This document shows, in pieces, positions 28,541-36,772 of a DNA stretch of 64,000 nt (within the stretch, counting starts at the first letter, position 1; each line of letters opens with the position of its first letter). The notes beneath the pieces are model-generated. The model was given only the letters and a program-made list of their open reading frames with translations. It was not told where the DNA came from and searched no databases. The stretch comes from Bacteroidia bacterium. GTDB taxonomy: Bacteria; Bacteroidota; Bacteroidia; B-17B0; Aurantibacillaceae. A program made the translations under genes and the position numbers. The stretch is taken from NCBI GenBank assembly GCA_016787785.1, contig JAEUTO010000003.1:62001-126000 (forward strand). The letters are read 5' to 3'.

Positions 28541-29206
28541 ATGCCCAAACTAATAACCGTTGTCTTAGTTTTTTTACTGTTTACCAGTTTCAATCTTCCA
28601 AAAGAAAATTTTGAAGGCATTATTACTTATAAGATAACCTTCACGCCAAAACCGGGCAACGAAGAATACACCAAGCATCAGTCTCAAAAATATGGCACCA
28701 CATTAAAGCTAACAAATTTTAAGAATGGAAATTTTAAGCGTGAATATCCCTCAAGTGGATTGATCTTTGGTATTGATTTTAATATTTACATGCAAACTTT
28801 AAATCGCATGTATACCAAAATGCGAAATAATGATACAATAAAAGCTTCAGATTGTTCGAAAAACACGTTGATCCAAAAAGAAGAAAGTGAAAAGCCCGGA
28901 GAAACCGTGCATGGCGTAGCGTGTAAATCGTATTACATTTCTGGCGGCGACGCTAAAAGCAGGCAGCCTACAGGCTTACACTATTTTTATCCAACTGATA
29001 AAGAATTTATTGACTGGAAATTGTATTCTAATTTTAACGACCTGTTTTATAATAAAGTAGTATTTAAAATGCAAGCGCCTTTCTACAAATTAGTAATGGA
29101 GCTTACAAAATACACCATTACCTTTGAAGTTGAAAAAATTGAAGCAAAAAAATTAACCGAAGACCTTATCCAGTTCCCCAAAGGAAAACCTGTAAAAGAA
29201 TTATAG
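28541..29206 (+). CDS. exported beta-rich protein, DUF4412-like
   Basis: A 221-residue protein with a short signal peptide (residues 1-18). The start FEGIITYKITFTPKPG and later HGVACKSYYISGG, followed by strands to the end, resemble GLPGLI/DUF4412-type periplasmic proteins that begin with FxGxIxY. A likely disulfide pair (Cys106, Cys127 approximately) is present. The function is unknown. TATCTTTA at 28511-28518 could be its -7 element, with a 22-base leader. It heads a cluster of three closely spaced small exported or membrane genes. Confidence 0.65.
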   Translation: MPKLITVVLVFLLFTSFNLPKENFEGIITYKITFTPKPGNEEYTKHQSQKYGTTLKLTNFKNGNFKREYPSSGLIFGIDFNIYMQTLNRMYTKMRNNDTIKASDCSKNTLIQKEESEKPGETVHGVACKSYYISGGDAKSRQPTGLHYFYPTDKEFIDWKLYSNFNDLFYNKVVFKMQAPFYKLVMELTKYTITFEVEKIEAKKLTEDLIQFPKGKPVKEL

Positions 29207-29221
29207 ACAAAAACCATTTTT

Positions 29222-29611
29222 ATGAAAAGATATTTTTTAATTGCCTGCCTGTTTTTTATTTCAAACTGTTTTGTTGCACAAAAAACTACTACCCCTCCTA
29301 AAGAATTTTATACCTGTTGGAAAGCTGCTCACGAAGAGAATAATGAAAAAGCAAAAACAAACGTATTTCGCCCCTGTACCAATACTTTTGGGCCAAGCAT
29401 GTTTAGGTTTGAAATTGAATTTTTTGCAGACGGTAAATGCAAATATTTGCACGTTGGCCCAACCGACAATCATTATTATGTTGAAGGCAAATGGAATTAC
29501 GATAAAAAAAAGAAAGTAGTTGTCATAAAAGACGATACCGGAAAGATTTCTTATAAATATAAAATTAAAGACATTAATAAAGAGAAACTCACGTTAGTGA
29601 TGTTGAACTAA
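29222..29611 (+). CDS. small exported beta-barrel-like protein
   Basis: A 129-residue protein with a signal peptide (residues 1-19, ending FVAQ). The mature part has alternating strands (FRFEIEFFADGKCKYLHVGP, YVEGKWNYDKKKKVVVIKDD, ISYKYKIKDINKEKLTLVML) like the small lipocalin-like proteins of Bacteroidota. Two cysteines (CWKAAHE and RPCTNTF) may pair. No family was assigned. It starts 15 bases after the previous stop and ends one base before the next ATG, so it is co-transcribed with both neighbours. Confidence 0.65.
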   Translation: MKRYFLIACLFFISNCFVAQKTTTPPKEFYTCWKAAHEENNEKAKTNVFRPCTNTFGPSMFRFEIEFFADGKCKYLHVGPTDNHYYVEGKWNYDKKKKVVVIKDDTGKISYKYKIKDINKEKLTLVMLN

Positions 29612-29612
29612 A

Positions 29613-29849
29613 ATGAAAAAAATTTTAGGCATTCTTTTAATTCTTCTTGGATCTTGTTTCGTGATTTACTCATTGATCGTATTAGCCGGTTGTTTTGCCC
29701 TGCTCTCTTCTAAAGAATTTAACAGCCAGGGCATTGGTTACTCTTTGGGCACTTTATTCGGCCCTTTATTGTTAATTGCCTTTTCACGGTGGCTTATTCG
29801 GAAAGGTGTGAAGATCTACAAACAAAACACCCTAGGCAAAACGGGATAA
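29613..29849 (+). CDS. small two-helix membrane protein
   Basis: A 78-residue protein with two predicted transmembrane helices (ILGILLILLGSCFVIYSLIV and YSLGTLFGPLLLIAFSRWLI) and a basic C-terminal tail (RKGVKIYKQNTLGKTG). No family was recognised. Its ATG follows the upstream stop directly, indicating translational coupling. A GGGCA/TGCCC hairpin at about 29861-29877 follows the gene but lacks a T-run. Confidence 0.6.
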   Translation: MKKILGILLILLGSCFVIYSLIVLAGCFALLSSKEFNSQGIGYSLGTLFGPLLLIAFSRWLIRKGVKIYKQNTLGKTG

Positions 29850-30013
29850 TAAAAAACATACCGGGCATGTTTTTGCCCAAAGTGTTGCTTTTTGTTAAAC
29901 CACGAGGTCACAAACGCCTGTACATCCTTAATTTAGAAAATTCTAGTTGCATGGCATAACTTTTTCTACAGTAGCGTGAAGCGAACAATAAAACACGCTT
30001 TTAAAAAATTACT

Positions 30014-30505
30014 ATGAAAAATTTGATCACAATAGCCGCCTTTGCACTTTTATTTGGCGCATGCGGTAACTCTCAAAAAGAAAGCAACGATGAGCATACA
30101 AAAGCTATGATAGATTCTGTAAATGCAGTTAATGCTGCAAATATTGCAAGTATACAACATCAAAAAAGTATCGATTCCATGGATCAGATAATTACTGCTG
30201 AAAAAGCCCGTCAGCAACGTGTTACATCTGTTACCAACAATAATACCACAAACAACTCAACTCAAAGTGCTAACAACACATCTGAAAAGAAAAAAATGAA
30301 CAATAAAACTAAAGGTGCCATAATAGGCGCAGGCACAGGTGCCGTTTTGGGCGCTGTTACGGGTGTAATTGTAGATGGTAAAAAAGGTGAAGGTGCCGTT
30401 GTAGGTGGTTTAATAGGTGCTGCTGCCGGAGCTGGCGCTGGCGCTGCTATTGGAAACAGTAAAGATAAGAAAGCAAAGGCTACTAATACAGTACAGCCTA
30501 AATAA
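30014..30505 (+). CDS. glycine-zipper lipoprotein
   Basis: A 163-residue protein with a lipoprotein signal (LLFGACGN, lipidation at Cys17). A helical, Asn/Ala/Ser-rich middle is followed by a glycine zipper (residues about 99-150: GAIIGAGTGAVLGAVTGVIV and VVGGLIGAAAGAGAGAAIG). Glycine-zipper repeats of this kind span or associate with membranes, as in YMGG-like and SlyB-type outer-membrane lipoproteins. The biological role is unknown. Its transcription probably ends at the hairpin at 30580-30604. Confidence 0.78.
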   Translation: MKNLITIAAFALLFGACGNSQKESNDEHTKAMIDSVNAVNAANIASIQHQKSIDSMDQIITAEKARQQRVTSVTNNNTTNNSTQSANNTSEKKKMNNKTKGAIIGAGTGAVLGAVTGVIVDGKKGEGAVVGGLIGAAAGAGAGAAIGNSKDKKAKATNTVQPK

Positions 30506-30579
30506 TATTAAACGGCCAGATCAACCATCGGGCTGTTTCTTGATGAACTACTGTTCTAATTTTCAGTAGTTTTGTCCCG

Positions 30580-30604
30580 GCACGCGCTCAGGCGCGTGCT
30601 TTTT
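30580..30604 (+). terminator. rho-independent terminator
   Basis: A perfect 8-bp GC-rich stem GCACGCGC (30580-30587) / GCGCGTGC (30592-30599), loop TCAG, then five T. It lies 75 bases after the glycine-zipper lipoprotein. Confidence 0.88.
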
Positions 30605-30630
30605 GTTTTACAGTATCGATTTAGATAAGA

Positions 30631-30661
30631 TTTGTTTGGTCAAAAATTATTTTTATCTTTA
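30631..30661 (+). promoter_or_regulatory. promoter (TTTG-N19-TATCTTTA)
   Basis: TTTG at 30631-30634, exactly 19 bases, then TATCTTTA at 30654-30661. The ATG of the next gene is at 30669, so the predicted transcript would have almost no leader. Confidence 0.7.
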
Positions 30662-30668
30662 AGTCGTT

Positions 30669-31175
30669 ATGAAACTATCCAGGAATATTTATTGCCTTCT
30701 ATTTTTATTGCTTTTTGTAAGTGCTAAAAGTCAAAAGAAAACAGCAACATCGGTTGAACAATTTAAAGGTTTGTGGATCTTGGATAAGTATGAACTATAT
30801 GATTCTATTTCCAAAAAATGGTCTACAGAAACTGCGCGAATGGGTTACAATGGGTATATTTTATTTGATGGTAACGGGCACATGGCCCTGCAAATAACGC
30901 CGGCAGAATATGCTGATTTTGATATTAATAAAAGAAAAGACAGTCTTGGTATTAAAGTACTTGCAAATTATTACAACAACAATCTTATTTTCTTTGCCAA
31001 TTATAAAGTAGATGGCAATGAAATAGAACACGAGGTGTTATCCTCAACCAATCCGGAAAGTATTGGAGCAATCTTAAAAAGAGATTTTGAATTTAAGGGC
31101 AAAACGCTTTATCTCACGCCAAAAACGCGCTTTAATGGCCCTAAGATACGAATGAAGTGGGTGAAGGTTCAATAA
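30669..31175 (+). CDS. lipocalin-like exported protein
   Basis: A 168-residue protein with a signal peptide (residues 1-21, VSAKSQ). A lipocalin-like domain follows: GLWILDKYELYDSISKKW, YNGYILFDGNGHMALQITPA and FANYKVDGNEIEHEVL. The order (GxW at the start, then a GxxxFDxxGxMxxQ strand) matches the lipocalin-like family often found in Bacteroidota. The ligand is unknown. It is preceded by its own promoter and a terminator, so it is probably monocistronic. Confidence 0.75.
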   Translation: MKLSRNIYCLLFLLLFVSAKSQKKTATSVEQFKGLWILDKYELYDSISKKWSTETARMGYNGYILFDGNGHMALQITPAEYADFDINKRKDSLGIKVLANYYNNNLIFFANYKVDGNEIEHEVLSSTNPESIGAILKRDFEFKGKTLYLTPKTRFNGPKIRMKWVKVQ

Positions 31176-31575
31176 GCCACTGATCCTTTCTTAAAATTAT
31201 CTGCAACTGTTATTCTTTTGTTTATTTCATTCAAATAAATGAGTGAATCTGCTTTCCTGGTTATTTAAAAAATTCAATTGGATTTTTATTTTTTCTATTT
31301 TTATAGAAACATTAATTGCATGATTAAATTTTACTAAGAAATTAATTTCCCGGGGCACCTAAAAAGCGTCTGTTTAATTAACACATAAAGAAAACTGCAA
31401 AATGCCAAAAAGCTTTATGTTTATCAGGCAGATCAGTTCCGGTCATTAATGCACAGGGGGAATCGTTTCGATCCCCCTTTTTTTGCGTCTTGATGCTACC
31501 TAACATCTCCAAATTTAACATCTCAGCCTTATGGAATTGATCTTTTCTAAGCATCTTTATATAAAATAAACCTTA
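31176..31575 (+). other. 400-base gene-free region, possible noncoding transcript
   Basis: No coding frame is seen. The 3' side carries a very strong terminator (31456-31484) that is 280 bases from the upstream stop, more than needed for that gene. A possible -7 TATTTTTA at about 31296-31303 would give an RNA of about 170 bases ending at the terminator. It does not show the conserved features of 6S, tmRNA, SRP or RNase P RNA that I can recognise. Confidence 0.35.
31456..31484 (+). terminator. strong rho-independent terminator
   Basis: GGGGG-A-ATCG (31456-31465), loop TTT, CGAT-CCCCC (31469-31477): nine base pairs with one bulged A, followed by seven T. Confidence 0.88.
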
Positions 31576-32544
31576 ATGCACATGAAAACTCTCTTTTTAA
31601 GTATTTTAACCCTTACTGTAACAGTAATGAATGCAGGTGATATGCCCGAAAAACTTGGCGCCGATTATATCATTACCAAAACGGGTCCAGGTAAAGATCT
31701 TTCACGCAAAGAGGCTAAGTTTGTATTTACTTTTTTAGACCCGTTGGGTAAAACCATTAAAACCGATATAAGTTCTTCGCAAGATAAAGTAAATAAAATG
31801 CTTAAATGCGATGCCAGCGGCAAATTCATTGTTGCAACCAAGCCCGGCAAACATATTTTCCAGTTCTTTTATAATGCTACCTGCGGCGAAATATACACCG
31901 ATTCGATTCAGATAAAACCCGCGCATGTAACCGAAATAACGGTTTATTTCCGTAAAGCAAACGAAATGATGATCGTTGACAAACCGGTTATTTATGTTTA
32001 TAGTAAACAAAAAGAAAAAGTTGAGATAAAACTTGATCTTAAAGGTGAATTTTTATTTACCTATCCACAATATTCAAACGGTTGGAATTTTATGGCTAAC
32101 CCAAATGGAACAATTGAAATGAACGATAAAAAATACCATTATTTATTTTGGGACGGAAAATTAAATATCCAGACCGAAAAGCTCAATCTTAGTGAAGGAT
32201 TTGTTGTAAATAAAAAAGACCTGGTAAAATTCTTTGAAGAAAAATTAGCGCAAATGGGTTTAAACTCACAAGAGATTGAAGATTATATAACCTATTGGTG
32301 TCCGCGTATGGGCGCTAACGAAAAAAATTATATTCATTTTATGTTTAACGAAGAATATCATAACTATGCAAGTATTACTATTGACCCCAAGCCCGATCAT
32401 CTCTTCCGTGTGTGCATGTTATGGTCTAAAACAAACGGCTGCAACGTTAAGGAACAAAAAATTGAAAGCTTTAAACGTGAAGGCTTTACCGTTGTTGAAT
32501 GGGGCGGAACAGAAATAAGTGATCAATTAAATCTTTTAAAGTAA
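31576..32544 (+). CDS. exported protein of a tandem triplet, copy 1
   Basis: A 322-residue protein with a signal peptide (residues about 3-20; a second Met at residue 3 may be the start). The N-terminal domain (about 25-130) is beta-rich and resembles carboxypeptidase-regulatory/PEGA-like sandwiches. The C-terminal domain (about 135-320) begins KPVIYVYSKQKEKVEIKLDL and contains YHYLFWDGK, GFVVNKKDLVKFFEEKLAQM, YITYWCPRMGANEKNYIHFM and FTVVEWGGTE. Related domains beginning KPVIYLYP and containing YLFWEG and YWLPxM are widespread in bacteria, but I know of no assigned function. It is followed by copy 2 after 4 bases. Confidence 0.78.
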   Translation: MHMKTLFLSILTLTVTVMNAGDMPEKLGADYIITKTGPGKDLSRKEAKFVFTFLDPLGKTIKTDISSSQDKVNKMLKCDASGKFIVATKPGKHIFQFFYNATCGEIYTDSIQIKPAHVTEITVYFRKANEMMIVDKPVIYVYSKQKEKVEIKLDLKGEFLFTYPQYSNGWNFMANPNGTIEMNDKKYHYLFWDGKLNIQTEKLNLSEGFVVNKKDLVKFFEEKLAQMGLNSQEIEDYITYWCPRMGANEKNYIHFMFNEEYHNYASITIDPKPDHLFRVCMLWSKTNGCNVKEQKIESFKREGFTVVEWGGTEISDQLNLLK

Positions 32545-32548
32545 CATC

Positions 32549-33499
32549 ATGAAAACCTTAGCAATTTATTTATTTTTTTCTTTTAGCGTTTGTTTACAAG
32601 CAAAAGAATGGATCCCGGATTACAGAGTTACAAAAAGCGGCGAAGACAAAACGCTTAAAAAAACAGAAACTTTTCTTGTTCTCACTTTTTTTGATTCAAA
32701 TTTTAAACCTGTAAAAAAAGAAATGCTTTTTTCTTATAACAGCGTTAACAAAAAACAAAAACCCGATCAAAAAGGCCAGATAGCTTTAAAGACCTTGCCT
32801 GGGAAATACGTATTTAAATTCTTTTGCGATAAAGATCATAGCGAAATAACTACCGATTCAATATCACTTAAACCCGGTTTTAGAACAGAAATGACCGTTG
32901 AATTTAAATCATCATTAATGCCTGTAATAGCTGAAAAACCGGTAATATATGTTTACAACACAGCAAAAGAAAAAGTGTCTGTAAAACTTGACCTGAAAGG
33001 GAATTTTTTATTTACTTATCCTGAATACAATACCGGTTGGCACTTTACATCAAACCCCGACGGAACAATTGAAATGAATAATAAAAAATACCATTATTTA
33101 TTTTGGGATGGAAATATAAATATCGAAACAAGAAAATTAAACCTCAACGAAGGCTTTGTTGTAGATAAAAAAGACCTCACAAATTTCTTTGAAGAAAAAT
33201 TAGCGCAAATGGGTTTAAACTCGCAGGAAATAGAAGATTATATAACCTATTGGTGCCCCAGAATGAGTGCTAACGAAAAAAACTTCGTGCATTTTATTTT
33301 CAATAAAGAATATAATAATTATGCATCTATTACTATTGATCCGCAACCCGACCAACTGTTTCGCGTTTACATGTTATGGTCTAAAGCAGGAGATGCACCG
33401 GTTAAAGAACAACAATTGGAAAAATTTAAACGTAGCGGCTTTACTGTTGTTGAATGGGGCGGTACAGAAATAAAGGAACAATTAAATTTTAATAATTAA
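32549..33499 (+). CDS. exported protein of a tandem triplet, copy 2
   Basis: A 316-residue paralogue of copies 1 and 3 with its own signal peptide (residues 1-18). The N-terminal domain has the repeated TKSGEDKTLKKTETFLVLTF pattern. The C-terminal domain keeps all signature blocks: KPVIYVYNTAKEKVSVKLDL, YHYLFWDGN, EGFVVDKKDLTNFFEEKLAQ, YITYWCPRMSANEKN and FTVVEWGGTE. The EKLAQMGLNSQEIEDYITYW segment is identical to copy 1, which points to recent duplication or gene conversion. It is packed between copies 1 and 3 with gaps of 4 and 2 bases, so all three are one operon. Confidence 0.78.
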   Translation: MKTLAIYLFFSFSVCLQAKEWIPDYRVTKSGEDKTLKKTETFLVLTFFDSNFKPVKKEMLFSYNSVNKKQKPDQKGQIALKTLPGKYVFKFFCDKDHSEITTDSISLKPGFRTEMTVEFKSSLMPVIAEKPVIYVYNTAKEKVSVKLDLKGNFLFTYPEYNTGWHFTSNPDGTIEMNNKKYHYLFWDGNINIETRKLNLNEGFVVDKKDLTNFFEEKLAQMGLNSQEIEDYITYWCPRMSANEKNFVHFIFNKEYNNYASITIDPQPDQLFRVYMLWSKAGDAPVKEQQLEKFKRSGFTVVEWGGTEIKEQLNFNN

Positions 33500-33501
33500 A
33501 C

Positions 33502-34461
33502 ATGAAATATTTTATTTTTTATTTAATCCTCTCCCTTAATCTTTCGGCCCTGGCAAAAGGAAAAGAATACGTGCCTGAATATTCTGTAACCAAGTCGTTT
33601 GAAGATAAAACGCTTAAAAAAACAGAAGCTCTTTTTGTTGTAACTTTTTTTGGTTCAAGTAAAAAATTAGTAAAAAAACAAATAGTGTTTTCGTATAACA
33701 CTATCAATAAAAAACAAGCGACCAATGAGCATGGGCAAATTTCTTTTAACGTAAAGCCCGGAAAGTATGCGTTACAATTTTTTTACGATATTGGTCATGA
33801 TGAAATAGCTACAGATTCTATTTTAATAAAGCCCGGGTATCGCACCGAGATCGAAGTGAACTTTCGTTCCTCCACAGAGCCCATGCCAATGAAGAAACCA
33901 GTGATCTATGTTTACACAAAACAATCTGAACATGTTTCTATCAAGCTCGATCTAAAAGGTGATTTTTTATTTACGTATCCTGAGTATAAAAATGGATGGC
34001 GTTTTATTGCAGATCCCGATGGTACACTACATATGAATGATAAAAAATACCATTACCTGTTTTGGGACGGAAAAGTAAATATTGAAAAAACAGCACTAAG
34101 CTTTACCGAAGGATTTGTTGTGGATAAAAAAGACCTTGTTACTTTTTTTGAAAGCAAGCTGCAATTAATGGGACTAAATTCGCAGGAAACCGAAGATTTT
34201 ATTACCTATTGGTGTCCTATAATGCAAGTAAACGAAAAGAACTTTATACATTTTATGTTTAATGAAGAATATAACAAATATGCCACCATATCTATTGATC
34301 CAAAACCTGATCATTTGTTTCGTGTAAATATGTTATGGTCAAAAGCAAAAGATATGCCTGTTAAAGAACAAAAGCTCGAAAGCTTTAAACGCAGCGGCTT
34401 TACAGTTGTTGAGTGGGGCGGGACTGAAATTTCGAATTTAACATTGGCAGAAGAACTTTAG
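33502..34461 (+). CDS. exported protein of a tandem triplet, copy 3
   Basis: A 319-residue paralogue and the most diverged of the three. It has a signal peptide (residues 1-18), the N-terminal sandwich with TKSFEDKTLKKTEALFVVTF, then KPVIYVYTKQSEHVSIKLDL, YHYLFWDGK, FVVDKKDLVTFFESKLQLMG, FITYWCPIMQVNEKNF and FTVVEWGGTE. The conserved aromatic, Asp and Cys residues (FWDG, YWCP) are kept in all copies and may form a binding or catalytic site; this is inference. It closes the operon; the next gene starts 104 bases downstream. Confidence 0.78.
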   Translation: MKYFIFYLILSLNLSALAKGKEYVPEYSVTKSFEDKTLKKTEALFVVTFFGSSKKLVKKQIVFSYNTINKKQATNEHGQISFNVKPGKYALQFFYDIGHDEIATDSILIKPGYRTEIEVNFRSSTEPMPMKKPVIYVYTKQSEHVSIKLDLKGDFLFTYPEYKNGWRFIADPDGTLHMNDKKYHYLFWDGKVNIEKTALSFTEGFVVDKKDLVTFFESKLQLMGLNSQETEDFITYWCPIMQVNEKNFIHFMFNEEYNKYATISIDPKPDHLFRVNMLWSKAKDMPVKEQKLESFKRSGFTVVEWGGTEISNLTLAEEL

Positions 34462-34565
34462 CACAGAAATTGTTGTATTTTTATATAACAATTTTACACT
34501 TATAGGGTATTCCCGATCTTACACGACTTATAAGTATAAAAGTAAAACCTTTTATCTGTAAGCTC

Positions 34566-35699
34566 ATGAAAAAACTACGCTACCCTACTCTTTTTCTTTT
34601 TTTAAGTGTTGTTATTAAATTAAATGCACAAACCCCTATTTTTGGCAACGAGGTTCCCGTAACAATAAACGGCTTAACGTTTGATGCAATGGAACCATTT
34701 TTATCGACCGACGGCAACGCGCTTTTTTTTAATAATTTGAATGATGGTATTACCACCAGTTTATATTATGCATCAAAAGTAAATGATGTTACTTTTAATT
34801 ATATTGGTCCCGTACCGGTAGTAAACCAAACCGTTACGCCGCGTTTAGACGGAGTGGCTTCTGTAGATACTTTAAACAATTTTTATTGGGTTTCTACAAG
34901 AAATTATTCGACCAGCTTTGAAAACCTTCACCGTGTACGATTTCTTACAAGCGGTTATACAAATTTTGGTCCATTGCATGGTAATTTTTACATCCCGATA
35001 CCTGGTTGGCTAATTATGGATGCAGGCATAAATTTTTATGGCGATCAGCTTATATATTGCAATGCCCAATTTAACGGTTGTGCCAACGGATTGCCCTGCA
35101 AGGCTTCTTTGGGTTTAGCCAATAAAGTAAACGATTCAACTTTCAATAAAGATTCAAATACAAATATTTTAATGGCAAATGTAAACGATACGGCAGCTTA
35201 TATTGTTTATGCCCCTGCCATAACAAAAGACGGATTAGAATTATATTACACGCGCTTATTAAAGAACAGCACGCAAACCGAAATTATGGTTGCAACAAGA
35301 ACAAATACAATTTCACCATTTAGTGTAGGCACATTACTAATTGGTGCGCCATATATAGCGCCGGAAGGACCAACCTTATCAACCGATAAAACAAAAATGT
35401 ATTATCACCGAAAAGATGGCAACCTTCATAAAATTTATTTAAGATACAGAACAGGTACAACTGACATTCATAAAAATGTAATTGATAACAATCTTAGCCT
35501 CTTCCCAAATCCTACAAATGGCATGTCATACATTAGGTCAACCGAAGAGGTGATGGTGAAAGTTTATAATGTGGTTGGCGTTGAAGTTTTAAGAACCACT
35601 GCCTGTAGCATTAACCTTAATGACCAGCCAAACGGTTTGTACTTTGTAAATATTACTACAGATAAAACAACAAAATTGATCAAATTATTAAAGGAGTAA
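34566..35699 (+). CDS. TolB-like propeller protein with T9SS sorting domain
   Basis: A 377-residue exported protein with a signal peptide (residues 1-21, KLNAQ). A degenerate PD40/TolB-like propeller has strands such as MEPFLSTDGNALFFNN, KDGLELYYTRLL and PTLSTDKTKMYYHRKDGN. The C-terminal type A sorting domain begins LSLFPNPTNGMSYIRS and ends GLYFVNITTDKTTKLIKLLK. It is expected to be exported by Sec and then T9SS and displayed on the surface. The binding partner is unknown. It is probably separate from the triplet operon upstream. Confidence 0.8.
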   Translation: MKKLRYPTLFLFLSVVIKLNAQTPIFGNEVPVTINGLTFDAMEPFLSTDGNALFFNNLNDGITTSLYYASKVNDVTFNYIGPVPVVNQTVTPRLDGVASVDTLNNFYWVSTRNYSTSFENLHRVRFLTSGYTNFGPLHGNFYIPIPGWLIMDAGINFYGDQLIYCNAQFNGCANGLPCKASLGLANKVNDSTFNKDSNTNILMANVNDTAAYIVYAPAITKDGLELYYTRLLKNSTQTEIMVATRTNTISPFSVGTLLIGAPYIAPEGPTLSTDKTKMYYHRKDGNLHKIYLRYRTGTTDIHKNVIDNNLSLFPNPTNGMSYIRSTEEVMVKVYNVVGVEVLRTTACSINLNDQPNGLYFVNITTDKTTKLIKLLKE

Positions 35700-35810
35700 A
35701 TTTTTCGTTAATTATTCCTTGTTGTAATTGCTCTTACGTCACAACAAATTCCATTATTTATTGTTTACCTTAATAAAATAATTTAACTTAGTTAAACTTA
35801 AAAAGCATAT

Positions 35811-36134
35811 ATGGAAAAAGAACTAATAATTGACGGCAAAAAAATAAAGTTTGATATTTTAAATGTAATTGATAAGAACAATTCTATAACTGAAGAACAG
35901 GTTATTGCGATCAATGCAACAGATATTATTCACTTACCCGATGTTGTTGAAAAGGCTTTGGCTAATATTTCCAAATCGTATCCAAATATGAAAACCATTT
36001 ATTACCGTGTTTCAGTTAACATCACGCCTATTATGGAAAACAACACCGATCACAATGTTCCGGCAATTAATGTTAGTCCCGAAGATCTTAAAAAATACGA
36101 ATTAACTTTAGAGAGTTTAAAATCTAAATATTAA
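35811..36134 (+). CDS. small conserved cytosolic protein, unknown function
   Basis: A 107-residue protein without a signal peptide or membrane segment. It has a beta-start (KELIIDGKKIKFDILNVID), two helices and a strand (KTIYYRVSVNITPIM), ending in an acidic helix. No family was recognised. It stops 5 bases before the next ATG, so it is co-transcribed with the DUF1801/YdeI gene and probably the pentapeptide gene. Confidence 0.6.
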   Translation: MEKELIIDGKKIKFDILNVIDKNNSITEEQVIAINATDIIHLPDVVEKALANISKSYPNMKTIYYRVSVNITPIMENNTDHNVPAINVSPEDLKKYELTLESLKSKY

Positions 36135-36139
36135 TTTTT

Positions 36140-36760
36140 ATGGCAAAAAAAGATAAACGAATTGATGCTTACATTTCAAAGTCGGCCGATTTTGCAAAAC
36201 CTATCTTAAACCATTTTCGTGAATTGGTTCATAAAACTTGTCCGGATGTGGAAGAAACCATGAAATGGAGCTTTCCGCATTTTGATTATAAGGGAAGCAT
36301 GATGTGTAGCATGGCATCTTTTAAACAGCACGCAGTTATTGGTTTTTGGAAAGCACCATTAATGAAAGAAGGCGAAAAATTAGTAGCTATGGCCAAAACA
36401 GAAAAAGCGATGGGCCATTTAGGTAAACTAACTTCTTTAAAAGATCTGCCAAAAGATTTGGTGCTTGCAAAATATATTAAAGAAGGTATGCGTTTAAATG
36501 ACCAGGGCGTTAAATTTTTTCCGAAGTCAAATTCTCCCGCTGCAAAAAAAGAATTAGAAATTCCTGAGTATTTTTTAAAAGCAATTTCTAAAAATAAAAA
36601 AGCCTTAAAAACATTTGAAGGTTTTAGCAATAGCAATAAAAAAGAATATGTATTGTGGGTAACTGGTGCCAAAGCCGAGGCAACGCGTTTGAGCAGGCTG
36701 GCAACCGCGGTTGAATGGATGAGTGAAGGTAAGATCAAAAATTGGAAATATGTTAAGTAG
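36140..36760 (+). CDS. DUF1801 plus YdeI/OmpD-associated protein
   Basis: A 206-residue cytosolic protein. The N-terminal DUF1801-type domain (residues about 10-125) has CPDVEETMKWSFPHFDYKG and HAVIGFWKAPLM. The C-terminal YdeI/OmpD-associated region (about 140-206) has PEYFLKAISKNKKALKTFEG and VTGAKAEATRLSRLATAVEW. The combination is the standard architecture of YdeI-type proteins, named for bacteriocin protection in one study; the actual role is unclear. It is the middle gene of a three-gene plus-strand run. Confidence 0.88.
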   Translation: MAKKDKRIDAYISKSADFAKPILNHFRELVHKTCPDVEETMKWSFPHFDYKGSMMCSMASFKQHAVIGFWKAPLMKEGEKLVAMAKTEKAMGHLGKLTSLKDLPKDLVLAKYIKEGMRLNDQGVKFFPKSNSPAAKKELEIPEYFLKAISKNKKALKTFEGFSNSNKKEYVLWVTGAKAEATRLSRLATAVEWMSEGKIKNWKYVK

Positions 36761-36772
36761 CTCTTTTAGTAT

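Noticed and set aside
31176-31490. 6S RNA
   Set aside because: The size is right, but the 5' and 3' parts do not form the long closing stem with central bubble; only a 5-base match was found.
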